Source: CBDDBH01 sp965225625
GTDB lineage: Bacteria; Pseudomonadota; Gammaproteobacteria; JADZEE01
Reading direction: 5' to 3'
Length of the DNA: 64,000 bases
Assembly: GCA_965225625.1 (NCBI GenBank)
Contig: CBDDBH010000026.1
Span: forward strand, 62,001 to 126,000
The notes below the pieces were generated by a model. The model worked only from the letters and a program-made list of their open reading frames with translations, searched no databases and was not told the origin of the DNA. This document shows, one piece after another, positions 28,425 to 36,105 of the stretch (within the stretch, counting starts at the first letter, position 1; each line of letters opens with the position of its first letter). The position numbers and the translations under genes are program-made.

Positions 28425-29780
28425 TCAACGTATCAACTGTATCGCACCATAAACCGCAATACATCCGATCGATATACAACTGGCCCATAATGCGGCGTCA
28501 TAAAACCGCGATGGTTGTAGACGCGGATCAAGACGGCGATAGCGGAAAACTAACGCCGCAAAGACGACGATCAATAATATGAACATCGTTGCAAGGCCGC
28601 CGATGATTACCATCAAGCCCGGCGCTCTGAATTTCCAGAACAGCGTTGCCCACATTAACGGCAATACCCAGGCAATCATCGCAATCGCGCGCGCGCGTGC
28701 TTTATCGTCGGCGAAATCCAACCACCCAAAACGGCAAAACGCATCTGCATATATGCGCGTGGATGCGGCTAGCGCGGCGAACAATGTAGAGAACAGGACC
28801 AAAAACGCGCCCAGCAGGAACACACCATTTGCCCAGGGACCCAGGGTTTGCGTATACATGGTCGAGAGCACAACGATGAGTTCGGATTTTGCCGGAACTG
28901 TTTCGTTACGATGCAACACCGCGGCACCGAGCACATAAAAAGCCGCGGTCACCGTGGTGTAAACGAGCATCGCGCAAAATGCATCCAGGTACATCACCCG
29001 GATCCAACCGCGCGCGCGTGTCGTCCAGGCCGAAGAATCATCTTTCGGCCCGGTATACGCGGCGTAGCCTTTTTCCAATAGCCAATAGTTGTACGCCATT
29101 ATTTCATCACCACCCACGCCGGTAATGGCAAACGCTCCTATCGCGACCACTACGGCTTCCGGCGGAAGCTCGAAGTGCAGTCCCGACAATACCTCGGCAG
29201 TCGAAACCGCGTACGGCGTGGCTTGCAGCGCAGCGACTGACACCAGTGTGAGTGCCGTGAACAGCGCGATCATTACCAACGTCGTCTTTTCGATGATTGA
29301 GTAGTAGCCGTGAAACACGCAAAGCGATACAACAATTGCAATGATGAAACTCCACGTGGTAACCGAGATACCGGGAAACGTCAGCGTCATAATGAGCGCC
29401 ACACCACCGACGATGCCGCCTGATTGCAGGATCTTGAACAGCATGAGGAAAAACCAGGTCCAAATAGTCCAATTTGCACTGCCAATACGCGGACCCGGCA
29501 GGGCGTTCAGCGACATCATGGTCGGCTCGCCGGTATGAATGGCGTGCTTGCCGAACTCGAGTTGCAAAGTGACTTTCACCAGGCAACTCACGAGAATCAC
29601 CCACAGGGTCACGAACCCCGCTTTGGCGCCGAGAATGGTTGTCGCGATTAACTCGCCGGAACCCACGATTGAAGCTGAGAGGAGCAGGCCGGGGCCTAGG
29701 TATTGGAGGGCTCCGCTTATCGTTGTGGGCGGATCTTTTATTCGATCGCTGGTAAGAAGGTAAGGATTACCCCTCATCAT
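28425..29780 (-). CDS. Nramp-superfamily transporter lacking canonical metal motif
   Basis: 451 residues with about eleven membrane segments and the LeuT-like Nramp fold order. The transmembrane 1 signature, DPGN in metal-transporting Nramp proteins, reads GPGLLLSASIVGSGELIAT, and the transmembrane 6 MPH motif is replaced by ITGVGGDEIMAYNYW. So the residues that coordinate Mn/Fe are missing; the protein belongs to an Nramp-related group whose substrate is not known to be a divalent metal. It precedes the amidohydrolase gene on the same strand, so a substrate linked to that pathway is possible. Confidence 0.8.
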   Translation of the reverse strand: MMRGNPYLLTSDRIKDPPTTISGALQYLGPGLLLSASIVGSGELIATTILGAKAGFVTLWVILVSCLVKVTLQLEFGKHAIHTGEPTMMSLNALPGPRIGSANWTIWTWFFLMLFKILQSGGIVGGVALIMTLTFPGISVTTWSFIIAIVVSLCVFHGYYSIIEKTTLVMIALFTALTLVSVAALQATPYAVSTAEVLSGLHFELPPEAVVVAIGAFAITGVGGDEIMAYNYWLLEKGYAAYTGPKDDSSAWTTRARGWIRVMYLDAFCAMLVYTTVTAAFYVLGAAVLHRNETVPAKSELIVVLSTMYTQTLGPWANGVFLLGAFLVLFSTLFAALAASTRIYADAFCRFGWLDFADDKARARAIAMIAWVLPLMWATLFWKFRAPGLMVIIGGLATMFILLIVVFAALVFRYRRLDPRLQPSRFYDAALWASCISIGCIAVYGAIQLIR

Positions 29781-29782
29781 CC

Positions 29783-30379
29783 CTAGAGTTCAATGCGGCC
29801 TTCGATGATCGACTGCAGCACTTCGACCAGGAAGGCTCGTTCGCGTTGCTGTACCCGTGTGGCCAATGCATCGGCATCGTCGTCACGCAATACCTCAACC
29901 TCGCATTGTGCGACTAGTGGGCCGGTATCGTAGTCGCCGTCGACGTGGTGGATTGATACGCCGGTGGTATCGACCCCCGCGGCCAGCACCGCTTCGTGCA
30001 CGTGGTGCCCATACATGCCAGGTCCACCAAAGTCAGGTAACAATGCAGGGTGTGTGTTCAATACGCGACCGCAAAAATGCGCCACCGTGTGGTCACCCAG
30101 TTTTTTCATATAGCCGGCGAGCAGCAGCAACTCCACCGCATGTCGTTCTAGCGAGGCACAAATAGTTTTATCGAGGGCTTGCGGATCTGGGTGGGTGCGC
30201 GAACTCAAATGGTAGAAGGGGATCGCGTTGTCGCGCGCACGTTGTCCGGCACCCGAATCGGCGTTGTTGCTGATTACAACGACAAGCTCGGCCGACAATG
30301 TCTTTGACGCCGTCGCGTCGATGAGCGCCTGCAGCGTCGTGCCTTTACCGGATGCCAGTACGCCGATGCGGAGCGTCAC
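29783..30379 (-). CDS. purN: Phosphoribosylglycinamide formyltransferase-like protein (PurN family)
   Basis: 198 residues. PurN fold with RIGVLASGKGTTLQALID at the N-terminus, then LLLAGYMKKLG and VLNTHPALLPDFGGPGMYG, where the conserved Asn/His formyl transfer residues sit, and GVSIHHVDGDYDTGP with the catalytic Asp. It transfers the formyl group from 10-formyl-tetrahydrofolate to glycinamide ribotide in purine synthesis. It overlaps the upstream LLM oxidoreductase gene by 4 bp, an unusual place for purN: the usual partner purM is absent, so it may be a second copy or act on another amine. Confidence 0.8.
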   Translation of the reverse strand: MTLRIGVLASGKGTTLQALIDATASKTLSAELVVVISNNADSGAGQRARDNAIPFYHLSSRTHPDPQALDKTICASLERHAVELLLLAGYMKKLGDHTVAHFCGRVLNTHPALLPDFGGPGMYGHHVHEAVLAAGVDTTGVSIHHVDGDYDTGPLVAQCEVEVLRDDDADALATRVQQRERAFLVEVLQSIIEGRIEL

Positions 30380-31434
30380 AAGGCCGCGACTCGCGGCATC
30401 ACATGTTCGGAGTACAGACGTATCGAGCGCTCCGCCGCTTGTCGTGAAATCGTATTGAAATTAACCTGCAAGGAGGCGACTTCGAATCCGCCGATCAGCG
30501 TCTGGTAATTCGTGATTACGTCGACGATATCGTCGGGCGTGCCTATCCAAGCGGCGCCCTTTTCCATCTGGGTTTGGTAGGTGTCTTTGGCCAGACCCGC
30601 AATGATTTTGTCGTAACCGGCGTAATCAGCGGAGTTCGCGCCGCCTGTCCAATCCGACGCCGCATCGATCAACGACTTCAGATACCGGTTCAACGGTTGC
30701 GCTGCTGTCTCGATGGCCTCTGCACGATCTTCGGCGCAGAACATGTGAAAGGCGAGCATGACGCTGCCGTTACCGGGGTGGCCGGCAGAGCGCCAGGCCT
30801 CTCGATAGATATTCACCAACTCACCCATTTTCCCGCCGGCCAAAGGGATCGCCATGATGGAATGTCCCGCTTCTCCCGCGCCTTTGAACGACTCGGGTGT
30901 TGCAAAAGCGGCGATCCAGAATGGTGGTCGGGGCTTTTGCGTAGGGCGTGGCAACGAGGTGACGTTTTTGAAGCTGTGAAACTGGCCGTCGATGCTGACG
31001 TCCTCCTCTTCGAGTAGACGTCGGACGGTTTCCATACCCTCGGCAAAACGCGCCTTCGATTCATCCAGACTAACACCGAAACGAGCAAACTCATGGGGCA
31101 GAAATGCACGCGCAAAACCAACTTCCAAACGCCCATGGGAAATCGCATCGAGCATGCCGATTTCGCCGGCGAGCTTGAGAGGGTTGTTAAATACCGGTAA
31201 CACAGCCCCGGTGACCAAGCGTGCTTTTTCACAACGTTGTGAAGCTGCAGTCAAAAAGACAATCGGATTCGGACTGTAGCCGCCGTACGCGTTGAAATAG
31301 TGTTCGACGGTGCGCACGTGGGTGAAACCGAGTTCGTCGCAAAGCCCGACCAGATACAAGGCCTCCGTCCAATAGTCCTCACCCGACTGCACATCGGGGC
31401 CAATGTCCGGAAAAAATTGTATGCCCGATTCCAT
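30376..31434 (-). CDS. LLM-class flavin-dependent monooxygenase
   Basis: 352 residues of the luciferase-like (bacterial luciferase/alkane sulfonate monooxygenase) barrel family. Visible are VRTVEHYFNAYGGYSPNP, LVTGAVLPVFNNPLKLAGEIGMLD, and SHGRLEVGFARAFLPHEF near the flavin site. It uses reduced flavin and O2 to oxidise an organic substrate, with a separate flavin reductase. It is the first gene of a minus-strand run with PurN, the Nramp-like transporter, the amidohydrolase and DUF59. The substrate is unknown. Confidence 0.88.
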   Translation of the reverse strand: MESGIQFFPDIGPDVQSGEDYWTEALYLVGLCDELGFTHVRTVEHYFNAYGGYSPNPIVFLTAASQRCEKARLVTGAVLPVFNNPLKLAGEIGMLDAISHGRLEVGFARAFLPHEFARFGVSLDESKARFAEGMETVRRLLEEEDVSIDGQFHSFKNVTSLPRPTQKPRPPFWIAAFATPESFKGAGEAGHSIMAIPLAGGKMGELVNIYREAWRSAGHPGNGSVMLAFHMFCAEDRAEAIETAAQPLNRYLKSLIDAASDWTGGANSADYAGYDKIIAGLAKDTYQTQMEKGAAWIGTPDDIVDVITNYQTLIGGFEVASLQVNFNTISRQAAERSIRLYSEHVMPRVAAL

Positions 31435-31444
31435 AGCTTTCCTG

Positions 31445-32587
31445 TTAAGAAGTTACCGCACGAGTCGTTGGTATGGCCAATAGCCCACCCGTCGCAAAGC
31501 AGCAGATTGTAACCCAAGCTATGGCGACATAGCTGCCGCCGGCGTTGAGAATAATGCCATAGATCCCCGGACCAATCGCAGTACCGACAATCATGAGCGC
31601 GGCCCCGGCACCGACTATTCGGCCGGAGCTATCCAGTGCCGCCATCGCCGCTTTGAAATACGGAATGCAAAACATAAATGCCGCCGAATACAGAATCGAT
31701 CCCAAGGCAAAACTGAACAAATGACCGCCATGCACGAGGGCAAACGCGCCCACCGATTGCAACAAAACCGAAAACCCGATCGGTGTCAAAAGGCCTCGGC
31801 GTGCACCCAGTAGCTGCGCACACGCCGGTCCGGCCAGCGCAAAAATAGAGGTAGCTAGTAGCACGGTACTGATCTGATCGACGCTGAGCGCCATGGCGGC
31901 ACCTATGCGTTCGACATATGCCCATAAGCCGTTATTCCCCAGCCAGATAAGGATGATGGCGGCAAGCACCGTCATTACTTTGAACCGTCTGCCCACTCCC
32001 AGCAATGGACCGGTTGAATCAGCGCCACCGCCATGCGTCGGCATCCAGAAAAGGAGTAAACCCAGAATCAGTGCGAGCATCAGGCGTACGCCAATGATGC
32101 CTTTAGGCCCGACTATTTCTATCGACAACGGCAACAACGCAAAGGCGACTACGACGGTTGCGACGACGGCAAATTGCATAATCGAAAACAGCCGTTGGGG
32201 ATTTCGGGTACCAGCGCCCACGGCGTTCGCGATCGCGAGCAAGGTGCCGGAACCAGCACCCGCAAGTGCACGAAACGGAACATACCAGCCCAGGCTGTCT
32301 GTCATCAGGGCGGCCACATCACCGATCGCAACTGCTGCCAGCGCAGCGCCAACAACGTAGCGAACACGCACTTTGGCAATCTGGGTAGCAACGATTAGCG
32401 CCAGCGTTGCTGCGGTACCGAGTTCGATGGCGACAATCATCCCCGCGGTACCTTCACTGACACCGAACGCCTCGACGCTGCCACCCACGAGAAACGGCGC
32501 GAGATAAAATATCGGCTCACCGATCGAGCCGCCGGCGATAATCGCGGCAAGCCCTAAACGGCTGTTTAATGAATCGGTTTTCATCGG
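31445..32587 (-). CDS. MFS transporter
   Basis: 380 residues from the ATG at 32587 (MKTDSLNSRLGLAAI); an upstream in-frame start at 32611 is possible. Twelve hydrophobic helices, many Ala/Gly/Val residues and no long soluble domain: for example FYLAPFLVGGSVEAFGVSE, AGAGSGTLLAIANAVGAGT and GLLTPIGFSVLLQSVGAFALV. It ends 11 bp before the LLM gene, so the transporter and oxygenase are probably one unit. Substrate not inferable. Confidence 0.8.
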   Translation of the reverse strand, partial: PMKTDSLNSRLGLAAIIAGGSIGEPIFYLAPFLVGGSVEAFGVSEGTAGMIVAIELGTAATLALIVATQIAKVRVRYVVGAALAAVAIGDVAALMTDSLGWYVPFRALAGAGSGTLLAIANAVGAGTRNPQRLFSIMQFAVVATVVVAFALLPLSIEIVGPKGIIGVRLMLALILGLLLFWMPTHGGGADSTGPLLGVGRRFKVMTVLAAIILIWLGNNGLWAYVERIGAAMALSVDQISTVLLATSIFALAGPACAQLLGARRGLLTPIGFSVLLQSVGAFALVHGGHLFSFALGSILYSAAFMFCIPYFKAAMAALDSSGRIVGAGAALMIVGTAIGPGIYGIILNAGGSYVAIAWVTICCFATGGLLAIPTTRAVTS

Positions 32588-32669
32588 TGTATAGCGCCTA
32601 TACCAACGCACAGGTGGTGACTAAGATAGCACTAGGTGGTCACACAAATGGATTTTCAAACTGTCATGG

Positions 32670-33878
32670 ATGCTGCCGATGATTGAGGTCGAGCGAACCC
32701 GTTGGGGAGCCATCATCATTCTGGTAACGATAGGCATAATCACTGTCGCGCAGTTTTACAAACTAGCCGCGGCGCTACCGCTGCTGCGCATTGAGCTGGG
32801 TCTGGGCCTGGTGGCGGGCGGTTGGCTGTTTTCCATCGTCAATGCGACGACTGCGACTGTCGGTTTCGCAATGGGTAGCTTTGCCGACCAGATTGGTCAC
32901 CGTCGCGCCGTCCTCGGCGCATTGCTGATCGTGGTCGTCGCCGGTTTCTGGCAGAGTTTCGTCAACAGCTTCGGCGCGTTATTAGCGTTGCGCTTTATTG
33001 AAGGGACTGCAGCGCTGTTAGCTACGGTCACGCTGCCGGCCATAATCGTACGCTGCGCGCGCAGCGTGGATCGCGATGCCGCGTTGGCGCTGTGGGGTGC
33101 TTATTTCCCGGTCGGCGCAGGCGTCACGTTTATTGTCGCGCCGCTGTTGCTCGAATACACAGGCTGGCGGACGCTGTGGCAAATCACCGCGCTTATGTCG
33201 TTGCTGACCTTTGTCGTAATGACGCTGACACCAACACCGCCTGATCCGCCGCGTTCGCATTCAAGTACAGGGTTCTTTAAACGTTTGCGCGTGTTATTGG
33301 CGTCTCCGGCATCCTGGTTGCTGATGCTGAGCTTCTTCTGCTTCAACATGATGATGGGTCCGCTGCTGGCATGGCTGCCAACCTATTTGATCGAAGTTCG
33401 CGGCATCGCGCCGTCAACGGCGGGCGTTGTGACCGCGCTGGTTATCGTCGTCAACGTCATTGGCGTGTTCGCGGCAGGGTGGATCCTGCGCCGTGGTGTG
33501 CAGGTTTGGCAGGTTTTCGCGATCACCGGCGTCATTCTGATGATTTTGAGTTTCGGTATTTTCCTCTCGCAGATGCCGGACTGGGTGCGCCTGGGTAGCG
33601 CGATTTTATTCTCCGCGTTGGGCGGGCTGTTACCGGGTGCCGCCTTCGCGGCTGTGCCGCGGATGGCGCCTGGGCCCGAGTATCTGGCCGGCATGGGTGG
33701 CATGATGATCCAGGGTGCGCAAATGGGACACTTCATTGCGCCGCCTATCATGGCGTGGGTTGTCGTTCGGGCCGGTGGCGACTGGTCAGCGGGTCTGTGG
33801 CAGTTTCTGGCAAGCTCCGTGCTCATCGTCATGCTCGCTCTATTGGTACGACGACTCCCCTTAGCCTCGAACGCGTGA
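32670..33878 (+). CDS. MFS transporter (cyanate/nitrate-type NNP/CynX-like)
   Basis: 402 residues; ATG at 32679 is an alternative start. Twelve helices, with loop 2-3 GSFADQIGHRRAVLG and GAYFPVGAGVTFIVAP, similar to bacterial anion and drug MFS permeases. It is divergent from the other MFS gene, with a short shared promoter gap of about 80 bp, and lies 23 bp before the TGS GTPase gene, from which it appears functionally separate. Confidence 0.82.
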   Translation: MLPMIEVERTRWGAIIILVTIGIITVAQFYKLAAALPLLRIELGLGLVAGGWLFSIVNATTATVGFAMGSFADQIGHRRAVLGALLIVVVAGFWQSFVNSFGALLALRFIEGTAALLATVTLPAIIVRCARSVDRDAALALWGAYFPVGAGVTFIVAPLLLEYTGWRTLWQITALMSLLTFVVMTLTPTPPDPPRSHSSTGFFKRLRVLLASPASWLLMLSFFCFNMMMGPLLAWLPTYLIEVRGIAPSTAGVVTALVIVVNVIGVFAAGWILRRGVQVWQVFAITGVILMILSFGIFLSQMPDWVRLGSAILFSALGGLLPGAAFAAVPRMAPGPEYLAGMGGMMIQGAQMGHFIAPPIMAWVVVRAGGDWSAGLWQFLASSVLIVMLALLVRRLPLASNA

Positions 33879-33901
33879 TGTCTAAAAATTAGCATAGCCC
33901 C

Positions 33902-34927
33902 ATGCCGACCAACGTAACCGCTGAATACCGCAACGCAGAGCAAGCCTACCGGCAGGCGCGCACACCGCAGGAACGTCTGGAAGGCCTGCAGGAGATGTTG
34001 CGCACGGTCCCCAAACATAAAGGCACCGAACATCTGCAGGCGGATCTCAAAACCCGAATCAAGCAGTTCACGGATGAAGCAGCAACCCGCAAGAAGTCCG
34101 GCAGCCGTGGACCACTGCAGGTCGTCAGACCCGAGGGCGCAGCTCAAATTGCACTGCTGGGTGCTCCCAATGTCGGTAAATCGACGCTGCACGCACGCCT
34201 GACCAGTTCCCACGCGCAGATCGGTCCCTACCCCTATACGACGCAGGCACTGCTACCGGGAATGTTGCCGTACGAGGATATCCACTTTCAGTTAATCGAT
34301 TTGCCACCCATCAGCCGGGTCAACCCGGTGCCCTGGATTGTGAATGCGTTGCAGCCGGCGGACGCCTGCATGCTGGTCATCGATCTGCAGGCGCCGGATT
34401 GCGTTGACCAGGTGATTGAACTGCGCGAGATACTCGAGGAAAGACGTATCAGTTTAAGTGCGGATTGGCAGCCGACCCTGATGTCCGCCAAAACGGATGA
34501 TGACGACAACATCGACGACCCCTTCGCCATCCGTCTGCCAACACTGTTACTCGTCAACAAAGCAGAGCTCAGTAGCAAATTGGCCGCAGAGGTTGACGCC
34601 TTCGATGAATTACTCGGTACGCGTTACCCGCATCTGTGCGTCTCCGCCGAAACGGGTGACGGACTGGCAGACATCGGTCCATGGCTATTTGAACAGCTGG
34701 GGGTGGTACGTGTTTATACCAAACCCATTGGCCGCGCTCCGGACCTGGGACGGCCGTTCACCGTGCGCCGCGGCGGGACGGTCGAGGATGTTGGCCGGCT
34801 GGTACACAAGGATTTCACAGAGTCACTGAAGTACGCGCGTTTGTGGCGCGACAACGCAGGGCAAGGTATTCAGGTAGGACATGATCATCTGGTGCAGGAC
34901 AGAGATGTGCTGGAACTTCATGTTTGA
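33902..34927 (+). CDS. OBG/DRG-like GTPase with TGS domain
   Basis: 341 residues. An N-terminal helical region (NAEQAYRQARTPQERLEG) is followed by a GTPase domain with the P-loop GAPNVGKSTLHARLTSS, G3-like LIDLPPIS and the guanine specificity motif LLVNKAEL. The C-terminal TGS domain (GRPFTVRRGGTVEDVGRLVHKDF...QDRDVLELHV) is RNA- or regulator-binding in TGS proteins. It resembles the archaeal/eukaryotic DRG arrangement more than bacterial Obg. The following SelW-like gene starts 38 bp later, perhaps in the same transcript. Role unknown. Confidence 0.85.
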   Translation: MPTNVTAEYRNAEQAYRQARTPQERLEGLQEMLRTVPKHKGTEHLQADLKTRIKQFTDEAATRKKSGSRGPLQVVRPEGAAQIALLGAPNVGKSTLHARLTSSHAQIGPYPYTTQALLPGMLPYEDIHFQLIDLPPISRVNPVPWIVNALQPADACMLVIDLQAPDCVDQVIELREILEERRISLSADWQPTLMSAKTDDDDNIDDPFAIRLPTLLLVNKAELSSKLAAEVDAFDELLGTRYPHLCVSAETGDGLADIGPWLFEQLGVVRVYTKPIGRAPDLGRPFTVRRGGTVEDVGRLVHKDFTESLKYARLWRDNAGQGIQVGHDHLVQDRDVLELHV

Positions 34928-34964
34928 TGTGGATATTGTACGCATCAATTGGAGAGCCATTTAC

Positions 34965-35186
34965 ATGCAAATCAAAATCACCTACTGCGGAAGTTGAGGC
35001 TACCAGGCCCGGGCTGTCAGTTTGGCGGCTGCAATCAAACAGAGTCACAACTTTGAAGCGGAGTTGATCCGTGGATCGGGCGGTATTTTTGATGTGGAGG
35101 TCGACGATGAATTGTTGTTTCGCAAGCGCGATGCGGGGCGCTTTCCGGAGGAGGCGGAAATTTTGGAGTTACTAAACTCGAAATAG
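34965..35186 (+). CDS. SelW-like selenoprotein (Rdx family), TGA read as selenocysteine
   Basis: 73 residues if TGA at 34995-34997 is selenocysteine: MQIKITYCGS-U-GYQARAVS, then SGGIFDVEVDDELLFRK and AGRFPEEAEIL. This matches the SelT/SelW/SelH (Rdx) thioredoxin-like redox family: a strand, a CxxU redox motif, an amphipathic helix, then the GGxFEV...dGxL...K...GRFP pattern. GGAGAG lies 8 nt before the ATG, a strong Shine-Dalgarno. A stop here would leave only ten residues, while the downstream frame is fully conserved and open to TAG at 35184. Members act as glutathione- or thioredoxin-dependent redox proteins. The alternative is a broken gene in which TGC or TGT became TGA. Confidence 0.82.
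35004..35031 (+). promoter_or_regulatory. Candidate bacterial SECIS hairpin
   Basis: Starting 7 nt after the TGA codon, CAGGCC (35004-35009, one bulged base) can pair with GGCTG (35027-35031). An inner GCT (35013-35015) can pair with GGC (35024-35026), leaving the apical loop GUCAGUUU (35016-35023). The loop lies 19-26 nt after the UGA, within the usual range for SelB recognition. Folded by eye only. Confidence 0.4.
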
Positions 35187-35196
35187 ATGCTCCGTT

Positions 35197-36006
35197 TTAA
35201 TTTGTGGCTTGCAGGATCCGCTCAACGTCTGCCCTGCTCTGGGCACCGTAGGTTTTCAAATCGTTGGTCAATTTCTCGGGACACCAATCGAGGAAGCTGG
35301 GTTTGAATGCAGGTCGCGCTTTGATGCGTGTGAACCAGTCGGCGACCCGCGGCCGCGTGGATTCCCAAAGCCCCGACATGCTCAACATATCGAGGCGATT
35401 TACGTACGGGGTCAGCGCAATGTCCGCCAGCGAAAAGCTGTCACCTGCCAACCAATCGCGGTCCTGCAACGCTGTCTCCATCTTGCTCAGATAATCATCG
35501 TAGAGTTTTACTTTCACCTCGACACCCGCGGCGTCAAAGCCCTGCTCCACCAATGTGCGTTTGCGAGCGTGCCAGGCCGCCGTGACTGAGCTCGGCGGCG
35601 TGCTGCTCAAGAATTTCTCCGCGCCCTCGGGGCCCAGCCAATTGATGATATGGCGGTGGCAGGAGACAAACGTGAGTTCGCCACAGGCCGGGTGCAGATC
35701 TTCATCAACGGCTTTGGTCCACAGGCGCATCTTTGCGCGCATTCCCGGATCGGACGGTGTCAAGCGTGTTTGTGGAAATACTTCTTCCAGATATTCATTA
35801 ATGACCGTGGATTCAACGACGACGTTATCGCCGTGCACCAGTGTCGGAACCACTGCTTTCGGGTTTAGCTTCATGTAGGCGGGATCGAATTGATCGCCTG
35901 CCAGGATATCCAGGTAATGCCCGTCCCACTCGAGTTCTTTTTCGGCGAGCGCGAAACGGACCTTGGCGGCGCAAACCGAAGAACCGTGATGATAAAGTTC
36001 CAACAT
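35197..36006 (-). CDS. Glutathione S-transferase family protein
   Basis: 269 residues from the ATG at 36006 (MLELYHHGSSVCAAKVRFAL); an in-frame start 13 codons upstream is possible. The N-terminal thioredoxin fold shows the Ser/Cys region SSVCAAKV and the glutathione-binding NPKAVVPTL and VVESTVINEYLEE. The C-terminal helical domain has the N-capping box WLAGDSFSLADIALTPYV. It conjugates or transfers glutathione to an electrophile or acts as a dehalogenase/isomerase. It is convergent with the SelW-like gene (10-bp gap) and divergent from the aldehyde oxidoreductase gene. Confidence 0.88.
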   Translation of the reverse strand: MLELYHHGSSVCAAKVRFALAEKELEWDGHYLDILAGDQFDPAYMKLNPKAVVPTLVHGDNVVVESTVINEYLEEVFPQTRLTPSDPGMRAKMRLWTKAVDEDLHPACGELTFVSCHRHIINWLGPEGAEKFLSSTPPSSVTAAWHARKRTLVEQGFDAAGVEVKVKLYDDYLSKMETALQDRDWLAGDSFSLADIALTPYVNRLDMLSMSGLWESTRPRVADWFTRIKARPAFKPSFLDWCPEKLTNDLKTYGAQSRADVERILQATN

Positions 36007-36105
36007 GATGGGATGAATAATCGCGAAAACCCCTGCAGGAAGCAACCATCCGCTGGTACACTACCCAGCCCAGTGGCGCAGAATACCTAGAATCCAGGAG
36101 CCAAC

